In this document: piece after piece, positions 1 through 11,119 of the stretch
How the letters are laid out: each line of letters begins with the position of its first letter
Numbering within the stretch: the stretch's first letter is position 1
DNA from: Paragordius varius
Lineage: Eukaryota; Nematomorpha
DNA length: 64,000 nucleotides
Assembly (NCBI GenBank): GCA_964247055.1
Contig: OZ176051.1
Span: 5,890,001 to 5,954,000, forward strand
Reading direction: 5' to 3'
Program-made: the position numbers and the translations under genes
The notes under the pieces: model-generated
Database searches by the model: none
What the model saw: the letters and a program-made list of their open reading frames with translations, nothing else
What the model was told of the DNA's origin: nothing

Positions 1-1800
1 CTTGTTGACCATATTTTTCTGCTCGCAAACGATTTTTAACATCCTTTTTGTGTTGGTAATGCGTGCCGAAAATATTTCTTTTCCGGCAAAAAAATGACAT
101 ACTAATTATAAAAATGCTAGTTTTTGTTGATCTCATCTTGTGTGTATTTGCTGATAATGTTAGATGATCGAAATAATGTATGTATCAAATTAATCGTCTG
201 GGTTTTCTTTGACGTCTTCCCATAGTTTAACCGGTAATAACCTATGAGTACGGTAGGTATTTCAGATGTATGTTTTATTCAAAAATCGGAATAAAATTTG
301 AAAAATGTAAAATTTTTAAAGTAACCCAACGCATGTAAAAATAGGATTATCAGGTTTTAATATAAACAAGGATAAAATTAGGAGGTTAGTAACTATCCTA
401 TTCTGTCTTCAGAGTAAAAATATAAATAATAAAATTTCTTTCATATATATGTTTCTTCAAATATTAAAAAAACAAATCTAAACTATTGGCACTGAAGCCT
501 AAAAAATTGAAAATGATACACATACATTCTTAAAAAAAGAGAATTGAATCTGTCCTGATCTGTTAGAGTAATTACATTTGATAAACGTAAATGATAAAAA
601 TGAATTCAGAATTGGAATATGAGAAACAGGGTTAAAGAGATAACTTTTTTCCAGAAATGTTTTGGGACACAACTGTCCCATTTAACCTAGGCGAGCTATA
701 ATTTCCAAATCTGACGATCCCCGACCACAGTTAAGAATTTATTTTTTGGAATGGAACATTGAGCTTTAACGGAAAAAATTATATTTATTATAATGTGCCC
801 TTATTATTTGCGATTATCCTTTAGCAAGCTCCATGTTCAATCAGAATATATGATTCATCATAATATTTTTATATCCCTTGATTTTTTTATAAATGAGGGG
901 TACTAACAAGCAAAAACATTGTTGATTTTTGCGTCTAATGATGGATTAAAATTTCTGCATAAAGCGTGATTTTACAGGGGTGATGTTTATCACATTGGCA
1001 GATTTTAAAAGAGAGCTTTTATGTTATCTGCGATTTACATGATCTTTGAGGCCATTGAATTAGATAAGGGTTACACGTCTCCTGATAAATTGCTTAATTA
1101 ACATTTTTTACTTGTCATCCCATTTTACAGGGGTTCAATAGTTTTTTAAAAGCTCAGCTATAATCTTTACCGTCATCATAGGATCGGTATAAAAATGTTT
1201 TAATATATTTGCGACAATTTTTGGAGTATAGGGGTCAATTAAATACTAAGGTTTGCACATTCGTAAATCAGTTTAATTTTACAAATTATAACGTTTGGGG
1301 GACTGAACTAAAAAATTTATATTCTTGATGTGTAGGGATGACCATTAACGCAAAAATATGGCGACTATGCTCAGCGCATTTATAAATTACTCATAATTAT
1401 AGTTATTTTTGATGAGATTATACTTGTTTAATATTTTTAAACCCAACATTTCATTTTATAAGTGTAAGGGCTACTCTAGATGTGGTTATGGTTCGGGTTT
1501 TTAACTGGTAAAAAATATACCGGATCATACCGCTTTTAAATTCAATCCCACAATTGGATAATTGTAACTAAAAAGAATAAAAGTGATCGTTCTGGTTTTA
1601 CTAGTGTCACAATTAAAACAAGAAATAATGTAAAAATTAATAAAATAGTAAAAATCAAAATTTTATATTAAATTACTCCAATATCCCTATTTAAAAAATC
1701 CTTATCAAAATCCACAATGTCTAAATAGCACATTGGTTAGTAAATTAACACTTTCGGTTCGTAAAATTTTAACATAATTTAAGTAATATACGGCCGCGTT
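1..1800. other. AT-rich stretch with no recognisable gene
   Basis: I see no exon with plausible splice sites, no recognisable repeat ends and no RNA gene here. A 60-codon open frame on the minus strand (499-681) has no family resemblance, and stretches of that length are expected by chance. Confidence 0.5.
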
Positions 1801-1810
1801 TTATAAAGTC

Positions 1811-2168
1811 GCAATATATACCATATACAATTCAATTCCTTGAACGATTCAAATTCACCCTCAAACAATTCAAAATCACCCTTGAACAAAATTTACCCTA
1901 AAAATAAATTATGTGTTTTCGGGCTAATATAACTCATCATTAATAAGAAATATATTCTTATGGCATAGTTTATTATTTTTTTAGTATTATATTAATTTTA
2001 AACCCAATTTCATTTTTTGAAAATATAAATATAAATATAGATAAATTTTAATCTTACAAAACACAATATATTTTAGGGTGAATTTGAATCGTTCGAGGGG
2101 TAATTTGAAATGTTCAAGGGTGAATTTGAATTGTTTAAGGGTGAATTTAAACTGTAAATGGTATATAT
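1811..2168. repeat. Foldback element with tandem ~21-nt units in its arms
   Basis: The left end reads TATATACCATATACA and the right end TGTAAATGGTATATATAC, so the ends are inverted repeats. Next to each end lie short tandem units. On the right (2072-2155) about four copies of a unit like GGGTGAATTTGAATTGTTCAA occur; on the left (1835-1900) the complement of the same unit is repeated. The centre is plain AT-rich DNA. Related elements lie at 47165-47735 and 45784-46064. It ends 85 bp before the ATG of the gene at 2253. It has no coding capacity. Confidence 0.7.
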
Positions 2169-2252
2169 ACTCTTTTTATTTTATTCAATTCATAGATAAA
2201 GTTTCATCTGCAAATATTTGAGAGACAAAATTTGATAAAATTTTGTGGCGGA

Positions 2253-4155
2253 ATGACTTCATACGGATATTATGGAAACGATAGCCTATCATGTGTCAAT
2301 TTCGAAGACATACCTTTGTTTGGTCAAGCTCAATCTCTTCAAAGTGTATGTTAAATATTTGCAGTAAAGATTAGTTAAAATTATACAAACAAAACTCAAA
2401 AACTAAAAGACAAATATTTTTCCACACACACTCAATCATATTGATTAAATCGTAGTTATAATATATGTCGGTATAAAAAATATGGCTGTCTAATTATAAA
2501 AAATATGTGCCGTGTTTTTATTTTTTGTCTGTATAGTTTTAATTTATATTGTGTTATATCTTATCACATGTAAAACCATAAACTCCAATTGAGGGGCAAA
2601 TTAGATCTATAGAAAAATACTTATCATTATATATCACTAGTATTTGCAATGAGGAATACGGTAAATTAATTTTGTAAGACAGCTTTTAGCTAAGGACACA
2701 ATGTTATAACAATTTAATAAGTAAGAGTATAACAATTTTCAGGTTTTTATAAATATATTATTTTCGATAGAATTACCGGTATTAATTAGTTTTTAAATTT
2801 TTTAATCAAACGATTTTATTATGGAACTAATGTCATTTTGTTTTATGGAGACAAAAAAATATTACCTAGTTGGTTTTACAATTTTTTCATGGCCAAAATA
2901 TTATTAATCATGGCATGAACAAGTTTTTAATTTTAAGTACGGGTTAAAATATATGTTTGAAAGCAACAATAAAACATATATAGAGCATTTATAAAAACAA
3001 ATGGGTCGTTATAACTTTTTACCCAAAAATAGTAAAATAGCATATTATTTCATTCAAAACTATGGAGCCAAATGTGTTCAATAAAAATAAATGTCTAAAA
3101 CTACTATAAAATTTGATACTAAAGTTTAACAGTAAAATTTGCTAAATAATCACATTCGTTTACAATTAAGATAAATATTGACATAATAAAACTTTCATTA
3201 TGTTGGCTGAACCCTTTGACAATAGGCGATCCTTTTTGCATTAAAAATGGAAATTTTACGGACAAAATTAAAAACTAAAGGACAAATATTTACAACCATA
3301 CTTTTTTAAACCTTATTTTTTCCTATACAAACTATTTAATTATAGTTTAAAGTATGTAATAGAGTGTATTATCAATATAATTCTCTATTATATCTTTACA
3401 TATATTGGCAATTTAAAACAATGAGAATTATATTGATAATAATCGTTTTGAAAAGTATGGGTGTGTTTTAAAACAAAATATTTGTCTTTAAATTCATTTT
3501 CCTCGTATAATTATATTTTTACTGCATAGAAGTTTATAAAAAAACCTAAATATTACCAAATATCCAAAAACGTATAAAGCCATATATAGTGACCGATAAT
3601 CAAAGTGCAACATTGAAACTTTAATTTATTGTATTATTTAGTACCGGGTGATCGGATATGACGATCATGTTGAATTAGTGGAAATTTATAATGCTTACTG
3701 CCTTTCAAGATTGATCCGATCACTTCCAAGACTGTCTCGCGTTTATGTTCAGAAACCGTACTACATGAGGCCATATAGCAAAAAAATTAAAACGAAACTC
3801 TACATATACATGAAACAATGTGAAGGTAAATAATTGGACTTGACTTATATTAAGCAAGATGTTTAATATAACCTATTTTATTGATTCAATCATTACGGCT
3901 TTTTTGTTTGTATATATTTTGTAATGGACTATGTGATTGATTTATATAGTTTATTCTAATTGCTAGAAAATGGAACCGGTTTATATGGTAAATTGGAAAA
4001 GGATTACAGATATCTTGATGGATTAAAAAGTATTCCACAATTTTTTGTTAATCTTAGATTTTTATTTGGGTCAAGATATGTGTGAAATGATCCATGATTC
4101 TGGAATGTATAATATTGCTTACCGTATTGGATCGCTAAATGTTTTTATCGAGTAA
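2253..4155 (+). CDS. Unrecognised four-exon gene, about 145 aa
   Basis: I do not recognise this protein. Four exons join in phase with GT-AG ends: 2253-2345, 3642-3825, 3967-4029 and 4058-4155 (TAA stop). The start is the first ATG of an open stretch reading MTSYGYYGNDSLSCVNFEDI. The second exon encodes a basic, tyrosine-rich segment (RLIRSLPRLSRVYVQKPYY). The last two exons read DYRYLDGLKNFYLGQDMCEM and then IHDSGMYNIAYRIGSLNVFI. The last intron, 4030-4057, is only 28 nt. The ending is faintly like the C-terminus of UbiE/COQ5-type methyltransferases (a YxYL segment, then EMI..DSGMY), but no SAM-binding motif is visible, so I do not assign it. The exon chain is inference from phase and splice sites. 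The first exon could instead splice to the orphan exon at 8617. Confidence 0.5.
2390..2550. repeat. Intronic inverted-repeat element, GACAAA family
   Basis: The left arm contains AACTAAAAGACAAATATTTT. The right arm contains AAAAATATGGCTGTC, followed by a TTTTTTGTCTGTATAG end. It lies in the first intron of the gene at 2253. The same arms recur at about 3258, 32495, 36975, 46315, 50330, 51440, 54715 and 55605. Confidence 0.5.
3258..3505. repeat. Intronic inverted-repeat element, GACAAA family
   Basis: The left arm reads AACTAAAGGACAAATATTT then CCATACTTTTTTAAA. The right arm is roughly its complement: AAAAGTATGGGTGTG, then ATATTTGTCTTTAAATT. About 250 bp long and non-coding; it lies in the same intron as the copy at 2390. 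Confidence 0.6.
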
Positions 4156-4636
4156 TTTATTTTTAAATAAGCTGTTTAAAATTCTTTTTTTGAGGTAGGA
4201 TAAATAAAAATTTTGGGCAATAAGAACTAACAAATATTTTGTAGGGGAGATGGTAATATCGAAGGGTCAATTTTTATAGAACATACTGTAAGAGCTTAAG
4301 TACCAGTCTCTGTAACTAGACTTAGTAACTAGTAATTGCAAGTTTTTTAAAAAGCCTAGAGGGCTATATTGAAAGGTGGTTTCCTAATCATAGTATCGAA
4401 TATCATAAGGAAATAAAAAATAACGATACGTTGATATATGACTTATGGCACCATACATCCCATCCTTAATGCAAACGAAAAAGACAGATATTGATTTTAT
4501 ATATACAAACATTTTTTTTCATTTTTATCAAATAATGCCTATGATTGCTCGTAACATTATAATCGGTTGGACCGATTATTATTTGATGAATCAAAAAAAG
4601 AAATTATTATGAGTAAATATGGTTAAATTTATTTAG

Positions 4637-4838
4637 AAATATACCACTACACGTGAACAAAGAAATAAACACCATTGAAACAATATTTTATGGTTACATA
4701 GCAGTCCAACGTCGTCCAAATCAATACATAATAAAATTTTTCGATGATGAAATAATAGTTAAAGTACAAGAAATACTTAAAAGAAAACAAGGTTTTAATG
4801 TAGAAGCATCATCCACAGAAGTATTTATTATTGTTTAA
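4637..4838 (+). CDS. Candidate terminal exon of an unrecognised gene
   Basis: After a possible acceptor (TTTATTTAG, ending 4636) the frame stays open to a TAA stop at 4836-4838, encoding about 66 residues that include TIETIFYGYIAVQRRPNQYI and EVFIIV at the end. An AATAAA overlaps the stop and could be the polyadenylation signal. Composition looks protein-like (mixed charged and aliphatic residues), but I do not recognise a family and could not find an upstream exon in phase. It may be a chance open frame. Confidence 0.3.
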
Positions 4839-4899
4839 ATAAAATCACATCATTTAATAAAACTTCGGTGTTACTGGATTAAGTTATCTATAAAATGAT

Positions 4900-6150
4900 T
4901 AAAAATTTGTACCATTTTTTGTCAAAAACAACATTTTTTTAAGCAAACGATTTTCATACAAATCCAACATTTATTTTGAAATTAATGGCAATTTTTTTAT
5001 TTTATGACGATTTATTATTAAACTCCATTTTGCGTTTAAATTGATTTTTATTGTTTTATTATCAATATTTAATGGTAAATTAATTTTCGACATTTTAATT
5101 GCCCATAACTTACTTGTATTTTTTATATTAAATATTCTTTTTTTAAAGATCTTTATTTTCATCTATAAACATATATTCTTTTGACATTTCATAATTTTTA
5201 CATGTATAAAACAAAAACATATTCACATTGGGGTATCTATATACCCCAGACTAATCAATATTTTTAAAAAGCTACTGAAGAAAAAGGTCTCAGTTTATAT
5301 TTATGCTTCTATCCTGATAAAAATTATATAAATAAGCCAAAAATTTAATTTTGAAAAAGAAGTTCCATGTCAGACTACTTAGACGCCATTTTTATTTTTC
5401 TAAATTTTTGCAAAATATCGTGATCATTTAATTTTAAAGGTTAAATTAAAGCTAATTTTTTATTTAAATTATATCTAACATTGATAGAAATAAAGAAAGT
5501 GGTTTATTTTGTATTATTTTTAAATTTAGCCAATGCACACATGTTACATCGACTAACTTTTTACCTTTGGGTTTCGCATCAAAATAAGTAATATCAAATA
5601 TTTTTGAATAAAATTTTTTTATACATTTCGGTTTAATGTTATATAAGTGCAAAATTTTGTCATGGTTTCGTTGCCTTCCATATTTTTGAAAGTATTAAAT
5701 TTTAAACAGGCCTGGGATATCCAACTACCCCAATTTGAATCGAAGACTGAAATGAATGTGTTGTATCCAAGTATTAAATATGATTGTTTCTTTTAAGAAG
5801 AATTCAATAAAAATACTATATTTAAAACATTAACCTCGTTATATTTTTATATACAGTAAAATATTAAATAACTTATATATTGTTTATAGATGAAAATAAA
5901 ATTGATTTTAAAAAATAGAATAAATATGAATAATAAAATTAAGTTATGGGCAAAATTAATATGTTTTAAAATCAATTTACCACCAATTGATAATAAAACA
6001 ATAAAAATCAAAATACAACGAAAACTAATAATTAACTTAAATGAATACTCAATAATAATTGTCCTAAAATTTAACTTTAATTTAAAAATGTTATCTTTGA
6101 ATGAAAAAAATGTTGCGTTTGACTGAAAAATGGTTTATTAATATAGCTAA
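4900..6150. repeat. Large inverted repeat flanking a MITE, arms ~250 bp
   Basis: The left arm (about 4900-5170) read on the minus strand resembles the right arm (about 5885-6150) read on the plus strand. Both arms start with TAGATGAAAATAAA and later share AATAAAACAATAAAAATCAA. Each arm is partly open: the left encodes (minus) MKIKIFKKRIFN...NIDNKTIKI, the right MKIKLILKNRIN...PIDNKTIKI. A member of the TTAA-bounded MITE family (5222-5777) occupies the middle. This could be one long palindromic element containing the MITE, or an inverted duplication. Confidence 0.55.
5222..5777 (-). mobile_element. TTAA-bounded hairpin MITE, worn copy, reverse orientation
   Basis: Same family as the copy at 6303-6891. 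The right-end hairpin GGGGTATCTATATACCCC is clear at 5229, and the left end closes with TTGTATCCAAGTATTAA. The outermost bases of the right end are lost. It has no open frame of note. Confidence 0.65.
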
Positions 6151-6302
6151 TCCTATTTTTAAAAAAATTAATAGTTTTATATAGTTGTGTTTGCTTTGCC
6201 TTTTATACCAGCTAAGTTGGAATTTTGAATGGTGCAGTACACAAAGCACCAAAGGCCGTTTAAAAATATCCCGATAAAACATGTATACTGTAGATTTATG
6301 TA

Positions 6303-6891
6303 TTAACACTTCGATTCAAATTGGGGTATCTAAATATCCCAGACTAAATTTAAATTAATATTTTTAAAAAACGACTGAAGGAAACGGTCCAAATTTAAAT
6401 TTATGCTTCTATCATGATAAAAATTATATAAATATGCCAAAATATCTTGATAAAATTTTGTTTTGATTAAATAGTTCCATTTCAAACTACTTCGACGCCA
6501 TTTTTATTTAACAAAATTTTTGCAAAATATCGTCTTCATTTAATTTTAAGGGTAAACTAAAGCTAATTTTCAATATAAATTACATCTAACAATGATAGAA
6601 ATATAAAAAGCGGTTTATTTTGTATTATTTTTTAATTTCACCATTTGACACATGTCATGTTGACGAAATTTTTATCTTTCGGTTTTAGCTTAAAAAAGGT
6701 AATATCAAGTATATTTTAATAAATTTTTTTATATATTTCGGTTTATTAATGTTTTATAAGTGCAAAATTTTGCCATGGTTTCGATTCCTTCCATACTTTT
6801 TAAAGTATTGGATTTCAAACAGGCCTGGGGTATCCAACTACCCCAATTTGAATCGAAGGACTAAAATGAGTGTGTTGTATCCAAGTGTTAA
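6303..6891 (-). mobile_element. TTAA-bounded hairpin MITE, near-full copy, reverse orientation
   Basis: It begins TTAACACTTCGATTCAAATT followed by a hairpin GGGGTATCTAAATATCCC, and ends with the complement of TTAACACTTGGATACAACAC. It is 589 bp with both ends present. TTAA at both outer edges suggests a TTAA target duplication, as in piggyBac-type elements, but the inner end sequence does not match the usual CCC start, so the superfamily is uncertain. There is no transposase frame. Confidence 0.75.
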
Positions 6892-6894
6892 GAA

Positions 6895-7880
6895 TCTTTT
6901 TTGTTTTTGGCCTTAAGATTCATTTTAGAAAAATATTTACTTTTTGTGCTAATTGCTCCATATCGCCATATCGCAAGCGCACATTATGTTATATAAAATT
7001 TTGGTAAGATGCTTCATTCCAAAAAAAATATTCATAAAATCTATTAAAAACTACATTCTAATCATATTAACATTTAGGTTTGATTATATTTGGGCCCTTT
7101 TTTAATTAACGCAAAAATGCCGAGAGCGCGGTAAAATTTTTTTATCTATGCTGGATTATGACATGCAAAAAAAAATTTCAAAAAAATGCAAACTTTGTTA
7201 AAAAAATAAACTTTCAACAATATTTTGATTAAGCGTAATTAGTGTATTGGAAGTATAAAAATCTTTAATATATTATAAAATCAGTTAAATATAATTTGAT
7301 GCTCTTTTATTATTTCAGGTTTTTAATTCAAAGATTTATTTATATATAAGTTAATATAAATTGGATCTTTCACAAAATACTAAAAGGAAACAGACCTTTT
7401 AATCAAAATTCTGAGGTGATAAAATGTTCAGGATAATCCAATGATATAGAAAGGTATTTATACAATATATTAAAGGGTTATACCGTTTCCAACATGACCA
7501 AAATACCAGGAGAAACGCTTTAACAAAATTTGGAAAATCCAATTTTTTAATAAATGCATTCATAACTTTCATTAGAATATATATTTTTTAAATACGCAAT
7601 CTAGGCATTTTTGTGTTTATTTCAAAAAACTAATCGATATGAAGGTTCCCATATGAGACTTTCGGAGCCAATATCTAAAAACTTAACAGTAAAATAAATA
7701 TTGCTTTGCTTTAAAATTTCAGTTTATAATATATTTTTATGATATTTTTAGAATGAAGCATCAGTTTTTACCAAAAATTTTAGCATAATGTGCGGAAATT
7801 TTGTGATTTTTCCATATGGAGGAATTACAATGTGTATTTTTAAGGTAAGACCCAAAAACAAAAGCACTATTAGAATCCTG
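6895..7880. repeat. Long inverted repeat (foldback element), ~985 bp
   Basis: The complement of 6895-7070 matches 7720-7875: both read GGAATGAAGCATC or AGAATGAAGCATC, then TTACCAAAA, CATAATGTGCG, ATATGGAG and CCAAAAACAAAA in the same order. The arms are about 150 bp and diverged. The element abuts the MITE that ends at 6891. A protein-like stretch ending in a GTAAGA donor near 7790 belongs to this repeat and is not an exon. Confidence 0.6.
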
Positions 7881-8616
7881 ATATATTTATTTATCATACA
7901 TATTTCATAAGAATACTTTTTGCAGGCAGTTTAGTGAGTTATTTATACATGGTAAACAACTATTTTAAGCTTGCAAATATATTTTAGTGTTTGCATTCTA
8001 CTGCATATCAGATTAAATTACGAAATGCCAATTTAAAATATTTTGTTATTTTTTGACTAATGTTATCTGATTATTAAATTAAAGCATTCTCTTTGATGGC
8101 AAAAAAATTATTTTTTAATTTAATTTCTAATATTTTTTTCTTTTACTCAAAAGTTAATTTTGGTCCTACTGTGTAGTTAAGTGTTTGTCCAATCAAATTA
8201 CCTAACTATTAAGTATGTCAGGAAAAATTTTCAGCTGATTCTTTATAAATCATTTAAATAATAATTATAAAGCTAACCTATTAATATTAAACTCATAATT
8301 ACATACATTTGTATTTTCACATATATTTATCGCTATATATTTTTTAATCGCATTACATTAAAAATTGTGCTATTAAATTTAGTTAAGATAGCGTTAGTAG
8401 TTTTGCATTGATGGTTAGAAACCATTTTAAAGTATTTGAATACACATGTTAAAGTAAAGGGGTCAGGTTCCGATCGCTTATTCTATAAATGGTAATAATT
8501 CCAACCTTCATTCAATATGTTTTCTTTAACGCTTACAAAATGAAATAAAAAATTTCAAAATACATTAATATTATTCGGGTATACTACTCAAACACATATT
8601 TTTTTATATTAAACAG

Positions 8617-8721
8617 AATCCTCAAGCATTTACCGTCGATGTAGAGAATATAAATGAGTGCGTGTTTTCGAGAGTTATTTTAAGGACAGGAGACATTTAT
8701 AATGAAACGATCGATGCAGAA
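8617..8721 (+). CDS. Orphan candidate exon, 35 codons
   Basis: A phase-0 segment bounded by an AG acceptor (TTATATTAAACAG) and a GAA|GTAAAC donor, encoding NPQAFTVDVENINECVFSRV then ILRTGDIYNETIDAE. It reads like a real protein segment but matches no family I know. It could join in phase to the exon at 2253-2345 as an alternative transcript, or belong to a gene whose other exons I missed. The frame continues open about 25 codons past the donor. Confidence 0.3.
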
Positions 8722-8849
8722 GTAAACTATTTTAATGTTATTTATGCTATTTGGGACGTCCGTCTTCATAGACTTTTTATAATGATTAATAAGCTATTAT
8801 ACGTATAATACAAAAAATTAGTTATTAATTCGGGTAATATATGGTATTA

Positions 8850-9211
8850 TGTTTTTAAACTAGTGCAAAAAGGGGGCATATAAAAATCTAAGGGGGGGGG
8901 AACAATTTGTAGAAGCGACCTTAAATTTATGTTGATAAATAAAATGTTCATTATTATTTAATAATTGGTTTATTAATATATTTAAATTAAATTATCAGCG
9001 CCTTGGTATTATTAAAAAATAATAATAGAAACAAATTTAAGGCTAATGAGGATCTCAGGTGCATAATACAGATTTTTCCCCGTTTGATTCCAGATGCATT
9101 CTCAATGATTAAGGTTTTTTTGCATTTTAATGTTTTTTTGGAAAGAGGGGGTCGCAAAATTTTTTTTATTAATTGTGTTAGGTGGGTACAAAAAAGGTTG
9201 GGAACGACTGT
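8850..9211 (+). mobile_element. hAT-derived MITE, right end well kept
   Basis: The right end reads AAAAAAGGTTGGGAACGACTG, a typical hAT-type terminal sequence. Inside lies AATGAGGATCTCAGG, shared with the element at 60575-60924. In one frame this encodes NEDLR followed by a PR a few residues on, resembling the last residues of ZBED5-like hAT transposases, so both may be internally deleted relatives of one autonomous hAT. The left boundary is unclear. Not the same subfamily as the element at 11120. Confidence 0.5.
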
Positions 9212-9229
9212 ACCAATGGTTATTTATTG

Positions 9230-11119
9230 ATATTGACATTCATTAATTTTCACTTTTTTGTCCTAGTTTATCTTTTGTGGATGTTATCCTAGTCAATTTT
9301 AAACTACATTTTTTTGAGTTATTTCAATTGAATTTTAATGAAATATTGTTCATATTGGATAAAAAAGTTTATATTTTTTACAGTTTGTGACTCTTAGAGT
9401 CTTAAATTGTGACAGGGACATATTTAAAATATATCAAGTTTTACTACGATTTTACATTTTTTAGAAAAAATTTTATTATACAGCTAAAAAGTTAAAGGAA
9501 ACATATTTTAAATCCGGCTTAATAACTTAGATACTTTTTTAGATATTTAAATTTCAAATCACTCTGGTATATAAAACTACCCCAATCAAGCAACTGTTAT
9601 TGGCCAGAACGCAAATATTATAGTTTGCATATAAAGAATGAATTTTTTTACATTTTTATATAATAATATTGATAGCCTGTCATCAGCCACTCTGACTTAG
9701 TTTCGATAGGTAAAGGCGTTAATTTAGTATTAACCTTTTTAAAAACTAGGGTTAACAATTTTATTAACAGTAATCAACAAGGAAACTTATACTAACTAAT
9801 TCTATTTTCTCTTAAAAGTATTTCCATTTGATGCAAACAAGTTCTACGATTGAATTGTCTGAAGGTCTGAATCAACATCGTTCAATGTTTACGTTTTCGT
9901 TTATACACTCTATCACGTGTTACAGCGCACATTCATCACATTATATTTCCCCAGGGAGGGAAATTAAGCTTATTAAAAGATGGATACATTGTCCATAAAA
10001 AGCAACTCGAACATTATATCTACATAAATAATAAATAAATTAAACTTTTATTTTATTATATGATGGTTTGAATATAAGTTTTTTGGAACTGTAATCATGC
10101 ACAATACCAAGCTTCCGGAAATAATAACGAAATTATTTTTGCATTATTGCCTAAAAATAACCATATGCAGCGATTCAATTGTTTGCTAAATAAACATATA
10201 GTTAAAACACTTACTGCATATTTATCTTTTCATAGTCTAAAAAATTCCAAACAATCAAAACGATTTACCATTCTATCGACTGATGAGAAGTTTTGTATGG
10301 CTAAAATTTTTTTATTGACTGGGAAAACAATAAGATTGACTGGAAAGATCTCAAACATTAGTCCCCATTCTTTAACAAAAAATTTCTTGACATAAAGCAC
10401 AGTGTAAAGCCTATACCCCGCAATGATCCGTGGGGTTAGCCATCTGTTCGGGAAAAACCGCGGCACTAAAAGATTTTTATTCCCTTGAATTATTTTTGTT
10501 TTCAATGTATTTGGAGAATAAATATCTGCAAATGTGTCTAATAACTATAATATTTTTATCGATATTATATGGTGCAGGGCCCTTGAAACAAGATAAATAT
10601 TTTTGCAACCCATTAAAAATTTTTAAGAGCACCACTGTGTTATACGTTCGAAACACTTGGAAATATGCAATACTGATTGCAAACAAATTATCTTTAATTT
10701 GGATTTAAACAGTGGCTTACCCTCTTTCATTCGCTTTATTTAATCAAAAATATTTTATACGGATAAAATCTCATTATGAGAAAATTCCCCAAACTTCAGA
10801 ATGCTGCGCCTAATAACAATATAACGAGGTATTGTTCTTCTCTTTTTAAAAACAAGCATATATACAAATCTTTTCTATTAATCATAAAAACTTAGCATTT
10901 CTAAATAGGATAATTATTTGATAAAACTAACGCTCCAAATCGACTGGGTGTGCGCAGGGAACTACCAAAATAATAATCGATAGCACTCCAATCATAAATG
11001 AGTTTAAAGCAATTAAAATTTCACATGCTCCACCTTATCTTTACTAAAATATATGATTAATTAGGCGCTCCAGATTATATAGATGGCTGATAAGAAATAA
11101 TTTATAAGATGGTATAAAA
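9230..11119. other. Gene-free AT-rich stretch
   Basis: I see no supported exon. Overlapping open frames of 80-90 codons at 10147-10708 on both strands carry no motif I trust. A short ACTACCCCAATCAA near 9580 may be a remnant of the hairpin MITE family. Confidence 0.4.

Noticed and set aside
7785-7845. Possible short exon (MCGNFVIFPYGGITMCIFK with a GTAAGA donor)
   Set aside because: It lies inside one arm of the inverted repeat at 6895-7880 and is matched by the other arm, so it is repeat sequence.
10147-10708. Overlapping 80-90-codon open frames on both strands, one with ILSTDEKF recalling mariner DEK motifs
   Set aside because: No second catalytic motif, no terminal repeats, and neither strand is clearly coding. 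Too weak to call.
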